From contig NZ_JACWZY010000024.1 in assembly GCF_014699005.1 (NCBI RefSeq), positions 62,001 to 126,000 of the forward strand: a DNA stretch of 64,000 nt, given 5' to 3'. The notes below the pieces were generated by a model that was given only the letters and a program-made list of their open reading frames with translations, ran no database searches and was not told the DNA's origin. Positions 25,570 through 34,141 of the stretch are shown piece after piece. Origin of the DNA: Spirosoma profusum (GTDB lineage: Bacteria > Bacteroidota > Bacteroidia > Cytophagales > Spirosomataceae). A program made the translations under genes and the position numbers. The stretch's first letter is position 1, and every line of letters starts with the position of its first letter.

Positions 25570-27099
25570 ATGAAACAACTGTTTTTTCTCATATGGGCAG
25601 TCCTATTCTGGTCGTCTAATTTGTCAGCATCGGCCCAGCAAAATCCGGTGGGTATTTTTGACGGACAAAGCAGCAGCGGCCCGGCAGTACGTCCCGGCAC
25701 AGCTACGTACAAAGCTGTTAATCAGACGTATGAGCTGAGCAGTTCCGGCACAACAGTGGGTGGTACGCAGGACGGATTTCACTTTCTGTGGAAACGTATC
25801 AAAGGCGATTTCATCGTGTATGGACGAGGGCAACTTATCGGCAAAGGCACTAATTCCGGGCGAAAAATGGGCTGGATGGCACGTAGCAGTTTATCGGCTG
25901 ATGCCGCTCAAGTGAGCGCTGTGGTTCAGGGTGACGGCGCTACGTTGTTGCAGGTTCGGAAAACTGCCGGTGCTACGTCCGAAGAAAATGCTACGTCTGT
26001 AAAAAACGCCGATATCATTCAGCTTGAGCGTCGCGGTACTACGTTCACCGTGCGGGTAGCTCGTTTTGGCGAACCGTTTCAGACCCGCGACATAACGGAG
26101 CTCGATTTGGGCGAAGAGCTTTACGTTGGTTTGTTCGTCTGCGCGCCCAATCGGAACGTAACAGAAAAGGCACAGTTCGAGGATGTACGTATCAGTGTTC
26201 CAGTGAGCCTTACCGAACAGCCGAATCGCATGAATCTGGGCAGCCGACTCGAATTGCTCGACGTAGCGACGGGTAAACGAGATGTCATTCATACCGAAAC
26301 TTATTCCATTCAGGCTCCTAACTGGACAAGTGATAACAAGTCATTGATTTATAATGGACGTGGCTTGATACAGGCGTTTGATTTCGCTACCAAACAGGTA
26401 CGTACTGTGAACACGGGCGATGTAAAAAACAACAATAACGATCATGTCATCTCCTTCGATGGTAAACAAATAGGATTGAGCAGTGGTGTGACCGCACTCG
26501 GTGGTTCTATTATTTACACCGTACCCGTAGAAGGAGGTACGCCGAAACAGATTACCCCAAAAGGGCCTTCGTACCTGCACGGCTGGTCGCCCGATGGCAA
26601 ACATCTGGTTTTCTGCGGATCGCGCGATAAGGAATTTGACGTATATAAAGTCCCCGCTGATGGTGGTCCAGAAGTTCGGTTGACCGACGCGCAAGGTCTG
26701 GACGATGGCCCCGAGTATACACCCGATGGCAAATGGATTTATTTCAATTCCAACCGCACCGGCACCATGCAAATCTGGCGCATGAAACCCGATGGCAGCG
26801 GTCAGGAAGCGGTTACGGACGGCGAATTTCACGACTGGTTCGCCCATATTTCGCCCGATGGCAAATGGATTGTTTTTCTGTCGTTTCTCAAAGACGAAGT
26901 CAAACCCGGCGAACATCCGCCCTATAAACACGTTTACCTACGTCTGATGCCCATGTCGGGCGGCAAACCCAAAGTTATTGCGTATATCTATGGAGGTCAG
27001 GGCACGATCAATACGCCATCCTGGTCGCCCGACAGCAAGCGCGTGGCGTTCGTCAGCAATACGGATGCGAGTGTCCTGAATCCGGTGGAGGTTAAGTGA
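25570..27099 (+). CDS. Secreted TolB-like beta-propeller protein
   Basis: A 509-residue exported protein. Seen: a signal peptide (MKQLFFLIWAVLFWSSN, cleavage near ASAQQ), an N-terminal jelly-roll-like domain (about 30-215, with DGFHFLWKRIKGDFIVYGRG) resembling DUF1349/laminin-G-type sandwiches, and a C-terminal PD40/TolB propeller with repeated W(S/T)PDGK units such as GWSPDGKHLVFCG, YTPDGKWIYFNSNRTG, ISPDGKWIVFLS and WSPDSKRVAFVSN. The propeller repeats suggest protein or glycan binding; no catalytic residues are evident. The ATG at 25570 begins the signal; a longer frame opens at a TTG 84 bases upstream. It ends at an 18-base inverted repeat. Confidence 0.85.
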   Translation: MKQLFFLIWAVLFWSSNLSASAQQNPVGIFDGQSSSGPAVRPGTATYKAVNQTYELSSSGTTVGGTQDGFHFLWKRIKGDFIVYGRGQLIGKGTNSGRKMGWMARSSLSADAAQVSAVVQGDGATLLQVRKTAGATSEENATSVKNADIIQLERRGTTFTVRVARFGEPFQTRDITELDLGEELYVGLFVCAPNRNVTEKAQFEDVRISVPVSLTEQPNRMNLGSRLELLDVATGKRDVIHTETYSIQAPNWTSDNKSLIYNGRGLIQAFDFATKQVRTVNTGDVKNNNNDHVISFDGKQIGLSSGVTALGGSIIYTVPVEGGTPKQITPKGPSYLHGWSPDGKHLVFCGSRDKEFDVYKVPADGGPEVRLTDAQGLDDGPEYTPDGKWIYFNSNRTGTMQIWRMKPDGSGQEAVTDGEFHDWFAHISPDGKWIVFLSFLKDEVKPGEHPPYKHVYLRLMPMSGGKPKVIAYIYGGQGTINTPSWSPDSKRVAFVSNTDASVLNPVEVK

Positions 27100-27104
27100 G
27101 TTGG

Positions 27105-27168
27105 CAGGGATTGCAGGGTAGCATAGAACGCGGTACAATCCCCGCTCTGCGCTACCCTGCAATCCCTG
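27105..27168. terminator. 18-base perfect inverted repeat between convergent genes
   Basis: The arms cagggattgcagggtagc (27105-27122) and gctaccctgcaatccctg (27151-27168) are exact complements with a 28-base loop. It fills the 74-base gap between the TolB-like gene and the convergent membrane protein gene. It has no T-run, so termination would depend on the stem alone. Confidence 0.7.
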
Positions 27169-27173
27169 ACTAG

Positions 27174-27620
27174 CTAGTGCATTTCCTTCAGTGTCGTCCA
27201 GTATAATCCGACGAAAAGCAGGCTAAAAAATACACCGAACGACGTAACAAGCGCTCCAAATCCGTCCAGCGCAACAGGTAGTAGTAGTCCAGCAGCAACG
27301 CCTGCTACGTATATCCAGAAACCAACACGTAACAATCTGAACATCAGAATAGCTCCAATAAGCGTCAGCAACGAATAGGCAAATTGCGCAATGGCCAGCG
27401 ACCGTACTTCGTCGGGGTCATTTGATACCGGTACGTCGCCAGTGGAGCGGTCTTCGTAATATTGTTTGGGTGTTTTTTCAGCTTCTGGAGTTGGGCGATC
27501 GATACGTTGGGTAGTAGAAACAGCATCCGTTTGCAGAAACGATACCGTAGCATCGAACAACCCCAGGGCGCAACTTAGAAAAGTAAGAATGCAGAGTACT
27601 GTTAAAAATTGAGAGCGCAT
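27174..27620 (-). CDS. Membrane protein of unknown function
   Basis: A 148-residue protein with an N-terminal helix (residues 5-28), a polar stretch (~32-70) and three further predicted helices (about 75-95, 98-118 and 120-142). The polar loop contains TPKQYYEDRSTGDVPVSNDP. I do not recognise the family. It converges with the TolB-like gene and is divergent from the SCP2 gene, 95 bases away. Nothing suggests a frameshift or truncation. Confidence 0.7.
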   Translation of the reverse strand: MRSQFLTVLCILTFLSCALGLFDATVSFLQTDAVSTTQRIDRPTPEAEKTPKQYYEDRSTGDVPVSNDPDEVRSLAIAQFAYSLLTLIGAILMFRLLRVGFWIYVAGVAAGLLLPVALDGFGALVTSFGVFFSLLFVGLYWTTLKEMH

Positions 27621-27715
27621 AAGTAAGGCGGCCGGGCTGGCGTTCCAGCATCATGTCTGCAATAGAAACTTTATTGACTCGGTAGCGTTTTCTGAAAAAC
27701 CATAAGCCAATCGCT

Positions 27716-28012
27716 ATGACTCTTCAGGAACTGACCGACCAGATTCGGAACAAATTTACGAACGCCGACAGCATAAACGCCACCATTAAAATCGTAACCG
27801 AGCAGGGAAACATTTTTATTGATTCCAAGCAGTCGCCTGCCCAGGTCACAAATGACGACAAACCGGCCGATTGCGAACTGCACATCTCTGTGGATAACCT
27901 GGTTAAGTTAGGTACTGGCGATCTGAATCCTATGATGGCAGTAATGACAGGCAAACTGAAAATAAAAGGCGATATGGGCACCGCCATGAAAATGGGGCAG
28001 GTTATGGGATAA
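27716..28012 (+). CDS. SCP2 sterol-binding-domain protein
   Basis: A 98-residue single-domain SCP2-like protein. Seen: the domain layout of an N-terminal helix (LQELTDQIRNKFTN), beta strands ATIKIVTEQGNIFID and ADCELHISVDNLVKLGTG, and the closing NPMMAVMTGKLKIKGDMGTAMKMG, which is the most conserved part of the family. These small proteins bind lipids or acyl-CoA in the cytoplasm. No partner can be assigned; the next gene, a Tat-exported oxidoreductase, is separated by an inverted repeat and its own candidate promoter. Confidence 0.88.
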   Translation: MTLQELTDQIRNKFTNADSINATIKIVTEQGNIFIDSKQSPAQVTNDDKPADCELHISVDNLVKLGTGDLNPMMAVMTGKLKIKGDMGTAMKMGQVMG

Positions 28013-28031
28013 ATTAAAGAGCGAAACACTG

Positions 28032-28105
28032 AATGAGTGAAAGAGTGAATAAGTAAAAATCTTAAGTTTGTATACATATACAATTATCCGCTCTTTCACT
28101 CTTTG
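28032..28105. repeat. Inverted repeat of the gagtgaaagag family
   Basis: The left arm atgagtgaaagagtga (28032-28047) is largely complementary to ccgctctttcactcttt (28088-28104). The loop is AT-rich and contains a candidate promoter -7 box. A fuller relative with 32-base arms lies at 51037-51123, before dnaN. Confidence 0.75.
28063..28070 (+). promoter_or_regulatory. Candidate -7 promoter element before the Gfo/Idh/MocA gene
   Basis: TAAGTTTG fits the Bacteroidota -7 consensus TAnnTTTG exactly and would place the transcript start about 32 bases before the ATG at 28109. No clear TTG is found at the -33 distance. The box lies in the loop of the inverted repeat at 28032-28105. Confidence 0.4.
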
Positions 28106-28108
28106 GTT

Positions 28109-29545
28109 ATGTCTAAACCCTCTCGCCGTAAATTTCTGGAAGGTAGCGTACTAGCTACTGCTGGCTTCTTTATTGTTCCCCGTCATGTGTTGGGCGGAAA
28201 ATCTCCAGATGGTTCACGTATCATCGCACCGTCCGACAAACTCAATATCGCGGCTGTCGGTTGCGGTGGCAAAGCTGACGTCAATATCCGCCTATCGTTT
28301 AATAATGGCTCCGACAATATCGTCGCTCTGTGTGACGTAGATGATCGGCAGGCTAAAAAATTCCGGGAGCAGTTTTCCAGTGCGCCTTATTTTCAGGATT
28401 ATCGGGAAATGTTCGACAAAGCCGGAAAAAGTTTCGATGCCGTTATTGTCAGCACACCCGACCACATGCACGCGCCCATCGCAATGGCGGCCATGCAGTT
28501 GGGTAAGCACGTATACGTAGAAAAACCGCTGACGCACGACATCTACGAAGCCCGCATGTTGACCGAAGCTGCTCAAAAGTACAAAGTGGTGACGCAGATG
28601 GGCAATCAGGGCAGTTCGGGCGATGCAACCCGCGTTATCGAAGCGGTCATTCAGAAAAAAATGATTGGCCACGTGCATACGGTTTATTGCTGGACAAACC
28701 GCCCAGTGTGGCCGCAGGGTGTTAAATCACCGAAAGACAAAGGTGAATCGCAGCCGGTTCCGGCCGAAGTGAACTGGCCACTTTGGCTTGGTACGGCCCC
28801 CCAGCGCGAGTATCATTCAGCCTATATGCCTACCCGCTGGCGCGGTTACTGGGATTTTGGTACGGGCGCCCTGGGCGATATGGGTTGTCATTTCATGGAC
28901 GTACCGTTCCGCGCCCTCAATCTGAAATACCCAACTTCAGTCGAATGCAGCGTCGGATCGGTGTATTCTGACTTTTTTCAGGAAGCATTTTATGACGACG
29001 TCTGCCCACCTTCGTCGGCGATTCACATAACGTTTCCATCTGACAATAAGAAGGTTAAGGAAATAAAATTTTCCTGGTTCGATGGCGGCATCCGCCCCCA
29101 GTTACCTGATGGCGTGGAGTACAGTGATGTCTTCCGTGATATCGATGGTGGTATTCTCTTCATCGGAACAAAAGGCATGTTGACGGGTGGACTGTTCGGA
29201 AATAACCCGAAACTACTACCTGTGGATAAGTTTGGGGATAAAACCCTGCCAGCACCGGAGCGGCCGCTCGTGGAGGGAAAAACCGAAGGCCACCAGCAAC
29301 AATGGGTAAAAGCCTGCAAACAAGGATTTGGCGCCTATACGTCCTCCTCATTCGATCAGTCCGGGCCACTCACCGAAACCGTTCTGATGGGTAATCTGGC
29401 CACACGTTCCTATCTAGCGCGCGAAGACGGCAAGTTTACGGGCCGTAAAAAGCTGTTATGGGATGGTAATGCAATGAAAATCACGAACTACGACTATGCG
29501 AATCAGTTCGTGAAGCGGCAATATAACGGCGGGTATACCTTGTAA
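28109..29545 (+). CDS. Tat-exported Gfo/Idh/MocA-family oxidoreductase
   Basis: A 478-residue protein with an N-terminal twin-arginine signal (SKPSRRKFLEGSVLATAG), a Rossmann domain beginning KLNIAAVGCGGKADVNI, the family motif VYVEKPLTHDIYEAR (the EKP Lys that positions NAD and substrate), and a C-terminal substrate domain with WRGYWDFGTGALGDMGCHFMD. Tat export is typical of this branch because the enzyme folds around bound NAD before export; several members act on glycosides of polysaccharides, but the substrate here is unknown. I chose the ATG at 28109; the frame also opens at TTG 28103. A repeat copy follows directly. Confidence 0.88.
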   Translation: MSKPSRRKFLEGSVLATAGFFIVPRHVLGGKSPDGSRIIAPSDKLNIAAVGCGGKADVNIRLSFNNGSDNIVALCDVDDRQAKKFREQFSSAPYFQDYREMFDKAGKSFDAVIVSTPDHMHAPIAMAAMQLGKHVYVEKPLTHDIYEARMLTEAAQKYKVVTQMGNQGSSGDATRVIEAVIQKKMIGHVHTVYCWTNRPVWPQGVKSPKDKGESQPVPAEVNWPLWLGTAPQREYHSAYMPTRWRGYWDFGTGALGDMGCHFMDVPFRALNLKYPTSVECSVGSVYSDFFQEAFYDDVCPPSSAIHITFPSDNKKVKEIKFSWFDGGIRPQLPDGVEYSDVFRDIDGGILFIGTKGMLTGGLFGNNPKLLPVDKFGDKTLPAPERPLVEGKTEGHQQQWVKACKQGFGAYTSSSFDQSGPLTETVLMGNLATRSYLAREDGKFTGRKKLLWDGNAMKITNYDYANQFVKRQYNGGYTL

Positions 29546-29546
29546 A

Positions 29547-29708
29547 TAGGTTGTTTAAACTTTTATTCGTGAACGGTTTTTGTCATTCTGACGCAGGAGA
29601 AATCTTAAGGTATCCTTGTTTGAGAGTCAGGATATTTTAAGATTTTTCCTGCGTCAGAATGACTAAAACGCTCGCTTGTATCCTGTATTCAAAAGTGTAA
29701 ACAGGTTC
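29547..29708. repeat. Dispersed composite palindrome, copy 6
   Basis: The outer arms aggttgtttaaactttt (29548 on) and aaaagtgtaaacaggtt (to 29707) are near complements, and the same outer arms occur in copies 1 and 2. The core arms are ggtttttgtcattctgacg and cgtcagaatgactaaaac, with caggagaaatctta inside. It starts two bases after the Gfo/Idh/MocA stop codon. Confidence 0.9.
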
Positions 29709-29726
29709 AATACAAACCTTAATGTT

Positions 29727-29762
29727 CTATTGGAGTCAGGTTCAAGAATTAGACTCCAATAG
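29727..29762. terminator. Short perfect hairpin
   Basis: The arms ctattggagtc (29727-29737) and gactccaatag (29752-29762) have a 14-base loop, just right of repeat copy 6. It has no strong T-run, so it may be an RNA-stabilising or repeat-derived element. Confidence 0.45.
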
Positions 29763-29954
29763 CCCGTTACCAATGTCACGCCTTTCTGTCTTATAGGAAA
29801 TCGTAGTTATGTAAAATCCATGTCAATAAAAAAGCAAGAATCAGTTTAGTGAATTTAATTAACATTTCAGTATATTTATTTGTATCATATTTGTTTGTAA
29901 AAGATTATTTTATGTATTTCAGGGCTGACTATTCCTAAGCTCTGCAAATACGCT

Positions 29955-31481
29955 ATGAGAAAACGATACGTTGCTGCTACACTTTTCTTAAATACGTTAT
30001 CCCTGATTTCGGTTGCGCAGCCTTCCATTACTCCCGCATCGGGTTACGTTTGGCAGGCCGTTAGTTCCAGTACATATACAACAGGTCCGCAGCGAACGGG
30101 CTGCAAATCTGGTACGGGTAGCTGCGGCACAAATGATAGTTCTTTTGGATTGGATCTAAAATGTCCGCCCGATTTACCCTCAACCGTCGTATCCGGTTGT
30201 CCAATTATTCAGAAGCAAATTTTCGGCAACATCGGCGAAAGCGGCAGCAACTTGAGCGGACTGACTATATCTCAAAATCCCGGTTGTGGAGGCACTACGT
30301 CGGGCAGCAACTGGCCCTCTTCCTCAACTGCTACCCGGCGCGTCACCCTGACCGAATGGACAAATCTCCACCCAGAATCATCTGTTCCAAACGGAGCTAC
30401 CGCCGGAACAGTCTGCCTGCCAACTGCCGCCCGGATTGTCATCGACGACGGTTCCGTCTGCGACGGCTCGGGTGTAGGCGCGGGTGAACTTCGATTTCTG
30501 GTGATTGGTGGAAACTCAGGCGGGCAATCCAGTTTCAATATCACGGCCAACTATCAGTTAAACTGGTTGTCGAGTAAATATGGTGGTAGTGGTTCAACAG
30601 GGAATCAGACAGTTACGCAAAATCTGGTAGTGAACGATGCCGGAAATGGTAACCAGTACGATTGGGCACTACAGCAACCCAACCAGTCGTGGTATTACCC
30701 ATCGGCGGGCAACAACGTAGCATCGTTTGGAACTGCTCTTCAGCAAACGTCAACCGTTCCTATTGGCAGCATCAGTCAGACTGGCGGTACGTTCACCATC
30801 GACTTTTCAGCCACAGCCGCTATTGATCTGGGTCGGGCGTTTGGCAATGCAGATGCCCGTGTAACAATTGGGCCGGGATTTCATGGTCGCGCACGCTACG
30901 AAGTTGATTACCAGTGCTGGCAGATTGTCCCGAATCCCTTGCCGGTACGTATCGTTTCGTTCAGTGCAAAAGCAGGCGATGGCCTCATCAACGTAGTATG
31001 GGAAAGTTCAATCGAGCAAAATAATAGCCATTTTATCATCGAACGTAGCGCTGATGCTACGTCATTTGAAGCGATTGGTCAGGAAAATGGCAAAGGCACT
31101 ACATCATCGCGACAACAGTACGTTTTCATTGACAAATCACCCTTGAATGGGGATAATTACTACCGCTTACGACAGGTTGATACAGATGGTAGTACGTCCT
31201 ATTCTAAAACTATCGGCGTCGTGTTTAACGAAAAGCAGCCTCTTTTGGAGATACTAGGAAACCCCGCTGAAATGCAGCCGATACGTATCCGTCTAAAAAA
31301 CGTACGCCCCGCAAACCTCCGATTAACTTCGCTGAATGGGCAATCCGTTACGTTCGACCTTCAGGTTGAATCCGGAACCACCTATCGACTTATTCCCAAA
31401 ACTTCCCTTTCAACAGGCGTGTATCTGCTAACGCTACGTGAGGGGGTGATACGTCTCAGCCAGCGCATTGTTCTGAAATAA
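29955..31481 (+). CDS. Secreted protein with C-terminal T9SS type A sorting domain
   Basis: A 508-residue surface or secreted protein. Seen: a signal peptide (to about residue 22, ISVAQ), a Ser/Thr/Gly-rich body with several Cys (GCKSGTGSCGT, NPGCGG) that looks like an all-beta domain (~25-330), then PLPVRIVSFSAKAGDGLINV, which opens an Fn3-like linker, and a closing ~75-residue sorting tail ending GVYLLTLREGVIRLSQRIVL. This tail is typical of type IX secretion substrates, which are anchored to the outside of the outer membrane. The function of the body is unknown. It lies upstream of the alpha-amylase, in the same direction. Confidence 0.8.
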   Translation: MRKRYVAATLFLNTLSLISVAQPSITPASGYVWQAVSSSTYTTGPQRTGCKSGTGSCGTNDSSFGLDLKCPPDLPSTVVSGCPIIQKQIFGNIGESGSNLSGLTISQNPGCGGTTSGSNWPSSSTATRRVTLTEWTNLHPESSVPNGATAGTVCLPTAARIVIDDGSVCDGSGVGAGELRFLVIGGNSGGQSSFNITANYQLNWLSSKYGGSGSTGNQTVTQNLVVNDAGNGNQYDWALQQPNQSWYYPSAGNNVASFGTALQQTSTVPIGSISQTGGTFTIDFSATAAIDLGRAFGNADARVTIGPGFHGRARYEVDYQCWQIVPNPLPVRIVSFSAKAGDGLINVVWESSIEQNNSHFIIERSADATSFEAIGQENGKGTTSSRQQYVFIDKSPLNGDNYYRLRQVDTDGSTSYSKTIGVVFNEKQPLLEILGNPAEMQPIRIRLKNVRPANLRLTSLNGQSVTFDLQVESGTTYRLIPKTSLSTGVYLLTLREGVIRLSQRIVLK

Positions 31482-31495
31482 AAGTTTCAGCAGCT

Positions 31496-31560
31496 TTTTA
31501 GTAGCCTGGACGTCCGGGTGAATTACTTCTTTCCGCTCCTGGACGTCCAGGCTACTAAAA
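31496..31560. repeat. 20-base perfect inverted repeat before the amylase gene
   Basis: The arms ttttagtagcctggacgtcc (31496-31515) and ggacgtccaggctactaaaa (31541-31560) are exact complements with a 25-base loop. It lies between two codirectional genes, 14 bases after the first stop, and could form a transcript-end hairpin. Confidence 0.9.
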
Positions 31561-31608
31561 CTCACCTAAGAATCCAACCAGCTTTCTCAGCTAATAAAAA
31601 CTAAACCC

Positions 31609-33987
31609 ATGAAATTAGCGCACAACTTTCTCCTCCTAATTACTGGATTTACTAGTATCATGAATTCCGTAAACGCCCAGCAAGTATTGATGCAGGGGTT
31701 TTACTATGATATACCCAAAGCCCAGTGTGGAGCTGTCTGGGCTGATACAATGGGGGCCAAAGCGGCTCAATTGGCCGGATCTGGTTTCACTCACATCTGG
31801 ACACCACCGTTTCAGGGAAACGGCCCAAACAGTGGCGGCTACGACCCGAAAGACTTGTACATCGGCACCAACAGCACGCTTACGGCCCTCGGCACAAAAC
31901 AGCAGATTCTGAATATGGTATCCACATTTAGTAGCGCGGGAATGCAGGTCGTGGGCGATATGATTTACAACCACCGCGATGGTGGCGCTCCTGAAACCAA
32001 CGATCCGGTGCTGGATTATGTCATGAACCATTCGGGCAATATGAGCAATCAGAATTGCTATCAATACGCCATGCCGTCGGATCGTTACCGACTAATTTTG
32101 CCTGTGGGTGGTTCATCAGGTAACGGTATCGGTAACTACTATGTTAACATCAGTTCCCGAACCAATACGTACTCAGGAAGCCAATATATGCTCTATGTTA
32201 CTACGAACAAAATAGGTGGTTCGCGCTGGTCGCCCGTTAATCCGACAGCGGTCGTAGCTCCTGAGCAAGGCCCTGCTTACGCGATTCAGTTGGGAACAAA
32301 TTACCAGGTTACGATTGATTCGAATGGCGATAATGATGAGTTTCAGATTGCACTCAATACGTCCGATTTCAACGCGACCGATACGTTGTTTATCCAGATG
32401 ATCAACATCAATCCGGGCGATATTACGTCTTACTCCAATCATCGCCCCTGGAAAATCTGGTACGACCCCTTAGGTGCGTCAGGAAACGGTTCGGCGCGCG
32501 ATTTGGCGGAGGTAGGTACTATGTTTTTGAGTGGCGGCATCAACCCCAGTTATAAACTTCGGGCGCAGACGTTTACCAATTTCTGCGGTTTGCTGGGTGG
32601 TGGCCCCTGCATGAATGGCAACAACTTCCGGCCCAACTGGTCGGGCGACCCGGCGTCAGATGTAAGCGCTACGTGTCTGGGTCCCGCCTGGAGTCAACAG
32701 AGTATGGATTATTTCTATGATTATGACCACCAGAATCCCGATACAAAACAAAAACTAATCGACTGGACGCTCTGGAGTTGGGATCAGGTTGGCATTCGAG
32801 GGCTGCGCATGGATGCCATCAAGCATTTTCCGGCGTCGTTCGTGGGCGATTTGCTCTGTGCCATGCACGCGGCTGGTAAAGATCCCAGCCTGATTGTAGG
32901 CGAATGGTATGGACAAGACCCTGGTCCACAGGGGAGCTGGCTTAATGAGGTATACAACAAACTAAACGCTTGTGGAGCAGGTAATCTCAATCCGAAAGTA
33001 TTTGATTTTAACCTCCGCGACCAGTTGAAAAAAGCCAGCGATGGTGGTAACGGCGTCAGTACGTCATCCGATTGTAATGATTCGAACTCGTGGGATGTAC
33101 GTAGCATTTTTACAGGCAGCCTGCACGATGGTAGCGGCTTCAGTCGAAACAACGTAGTGACAATGCTAAACAATCACGACTTCCGTAGCACCGACCCAAC
33201 GTTTGGTGATGCGCTCATACACGACCGGGCCGACGCGATCAACAGCTACGCGTACTTACTCACCAACAATCACTTAGGCGTACCAACGGTATTCTGGCCC
33301 GACTACTACGGCTATCCAGCCACGGTAACGACCTGGAACGGTTCGACCTGTGTACCGCAGACATACATCTATTTCCCGAACTGGCCTCAAGGTGGCTTAA
33401 AAACCGAAATCGACCAGTTACTGCATGTACTAAAAACGTACATCAGCGGCTCGACCGGAATCGATTACCTTAATAAATTTGGTGGCCCTGCACTCAACTA
33501 TTTCACGGGTTGCTACAAACGGACGCTCATTTATCAAAACAATGCTTCAGGTAGTATCGGTGGTAAGGAAGTACTCAACGTGATTAATTATAGCGATCAA
33601 ACTGCCGATGTAGAGGTGCCGGTAGTGCAACGTAACGGTGTGGCTTCGGGTGTGATATTCAGGAACGTAGCAGGCACAACTTCAACTACTCAACCGATTG
33701 TGTCGAGCAGCGGTATGCTACGTGTTACGGTGCCTGCACATAGTTTCGGCATCTGGGTCCAGGGAGCGCCTTTACCAAGTCCGGCTATCTATACGGTACG
33801 TAACGGCTTGTGGAATGAGCCTACCACCTGGTCCTGTAATTGTTTGCCAACCAGCAGCGATGTTGTTCAGATTAAACACAACGTAACGGTACCGGCCAGC
33901 TACATCGGCGTGGCCCTTCAGATCAATTTTGACCTCGGTCAGAAGCTGATTTTTGAATCCGGCGCTAAAGTAAATGTAGGTCAGTAA
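31609..33987 (+). CDS. Secreted alpha-amylase, GH13, with inserted domain and C-terminal module
   Basis: A 792-residue secreted alpha-amylase. Seen: a signal peptide (to SVNAQQ), barrel start VLMQGFYYDIP and GFTHIWTPPFQG, conserved region I GDMIYNHRDGG, region II GIRGLRMDAIKHF with nucleophile Asp402, region III LIVGEWYG with acid Glu432, and region IV MLNNHDFRST. Between regions I and II about 190 residues (~145-335) are inserted; this part is beta-rich and Asn/Gly-rich and looks like an extra binding domain. The C terminus (~728-792) is the GLWNEPTTWSC module also found in the 1177-residue protein at 56404. The next gene is a sensor kinase, then treZ. Confidence 0.9.
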   Translation: MKLAHNFLLLITGFTSIMNSVNAQQVLMQGFYYDIPKAQCGAVWADTMGAKAAQLAGSGFTHIWTPPFQGNGPNSGGYDPKDLYIGTNSTLTALGTKQQILNMVSTFSSAGMQVVGDMIYNHRDGGAPETNDPVLDYVMNHSGNMSNQNCYQYAMPSDRYRLILPVGGSSGNGIGNYYVNISSRTNTYSGSQYMLYVTTNKIGGSRWSPVNPTAVVAPEQGPAYAIQLGTNYQVTIDSNGDNDEFQIALNTSDFNATDTLFIQMININPGDITSYSNHRPWKIWYDPLGASGNGSARDLAEVGTMFLSGGINPSYKLRAQTFTNFCGLLGGGPCMNGNNFRPNWSGDPASDVSATCLGPAWSQQSMDYFYDYDHQNPDTKQKLIDWTLWSWDQVGIRGLRMDAIKHFPASFVGDLLCAMHAAGKDPSLIVGEWYGQDPGPQGSWLNEVYNKLNACGAGNLNPKVFDFNLRDQLKKASDGGNGVSTSSDCNDSNSWDVRSIFTGSLHDGSGFSRNNVVTMLNNHDFRSTDPTFGDALIHDRADAINSYAYLLTNNHLGVPTVFWPDYYGYPATVTTWNGSTCVPQTYIYFPNWPQGGLKTEIDQLLHVLKTYISGSTGIDYLNKFGGPALNYFTGCYKRTLIYQNNASGSIGGKEVLNVINYSDQTADVEVPVVQRNGVASGVIFRNVAGTTSTTQPIVSSSGMLRVTVPAHSFGIWVQGAPLPSPAIYTVRNGLWNEPTTWSCNCLPTSSDVVQIKHNVTVPASYIGVALQINFDLGQKLIFESGAKVNVGQ

Positions 33988-34141
33988 ATTAGTTATGCAA
34001 CGTAGCGCAGTCTGTTACGTTGTAGCGCAGGTAGAAACCCTCTTTTGCTACACCATACGCTCAGGTTTCCAACTGCATTACGTTACATTATCGCCCGAAG
34101 AATCCATAAATTACCTACATTCGTGGTATTCAGAAGCACGA

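Larger units (their letters stand above)
29546..29954. other. 409-base intergenic region with repeat copy 6
   Basis: The left half is the composite palindrome (29547-29708), followed by an 11-base perfect hairpin (29727-29762). The right half (about 29800-29940) is strongly AT-rich, with several tatttg-like stretches, and probably carries the promoter of the T9SS-tail gene. No exact TAnnTTTG box is present. Confidence 0.6.

Noticed and set aside
26341..26931. 196-residue minus-strand frame opposite the TolB-like propeller
   Set aside because: It mirrors the repeated PDGK units of the propeller gene and has no motif of its own.
33995..34141. 49-residue N-terminal extension of the 7TM sensor kinase
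   Set aside because: A standard signal peptide begins at the ATG at 34142; the extension would hide it and has no conserved residues.
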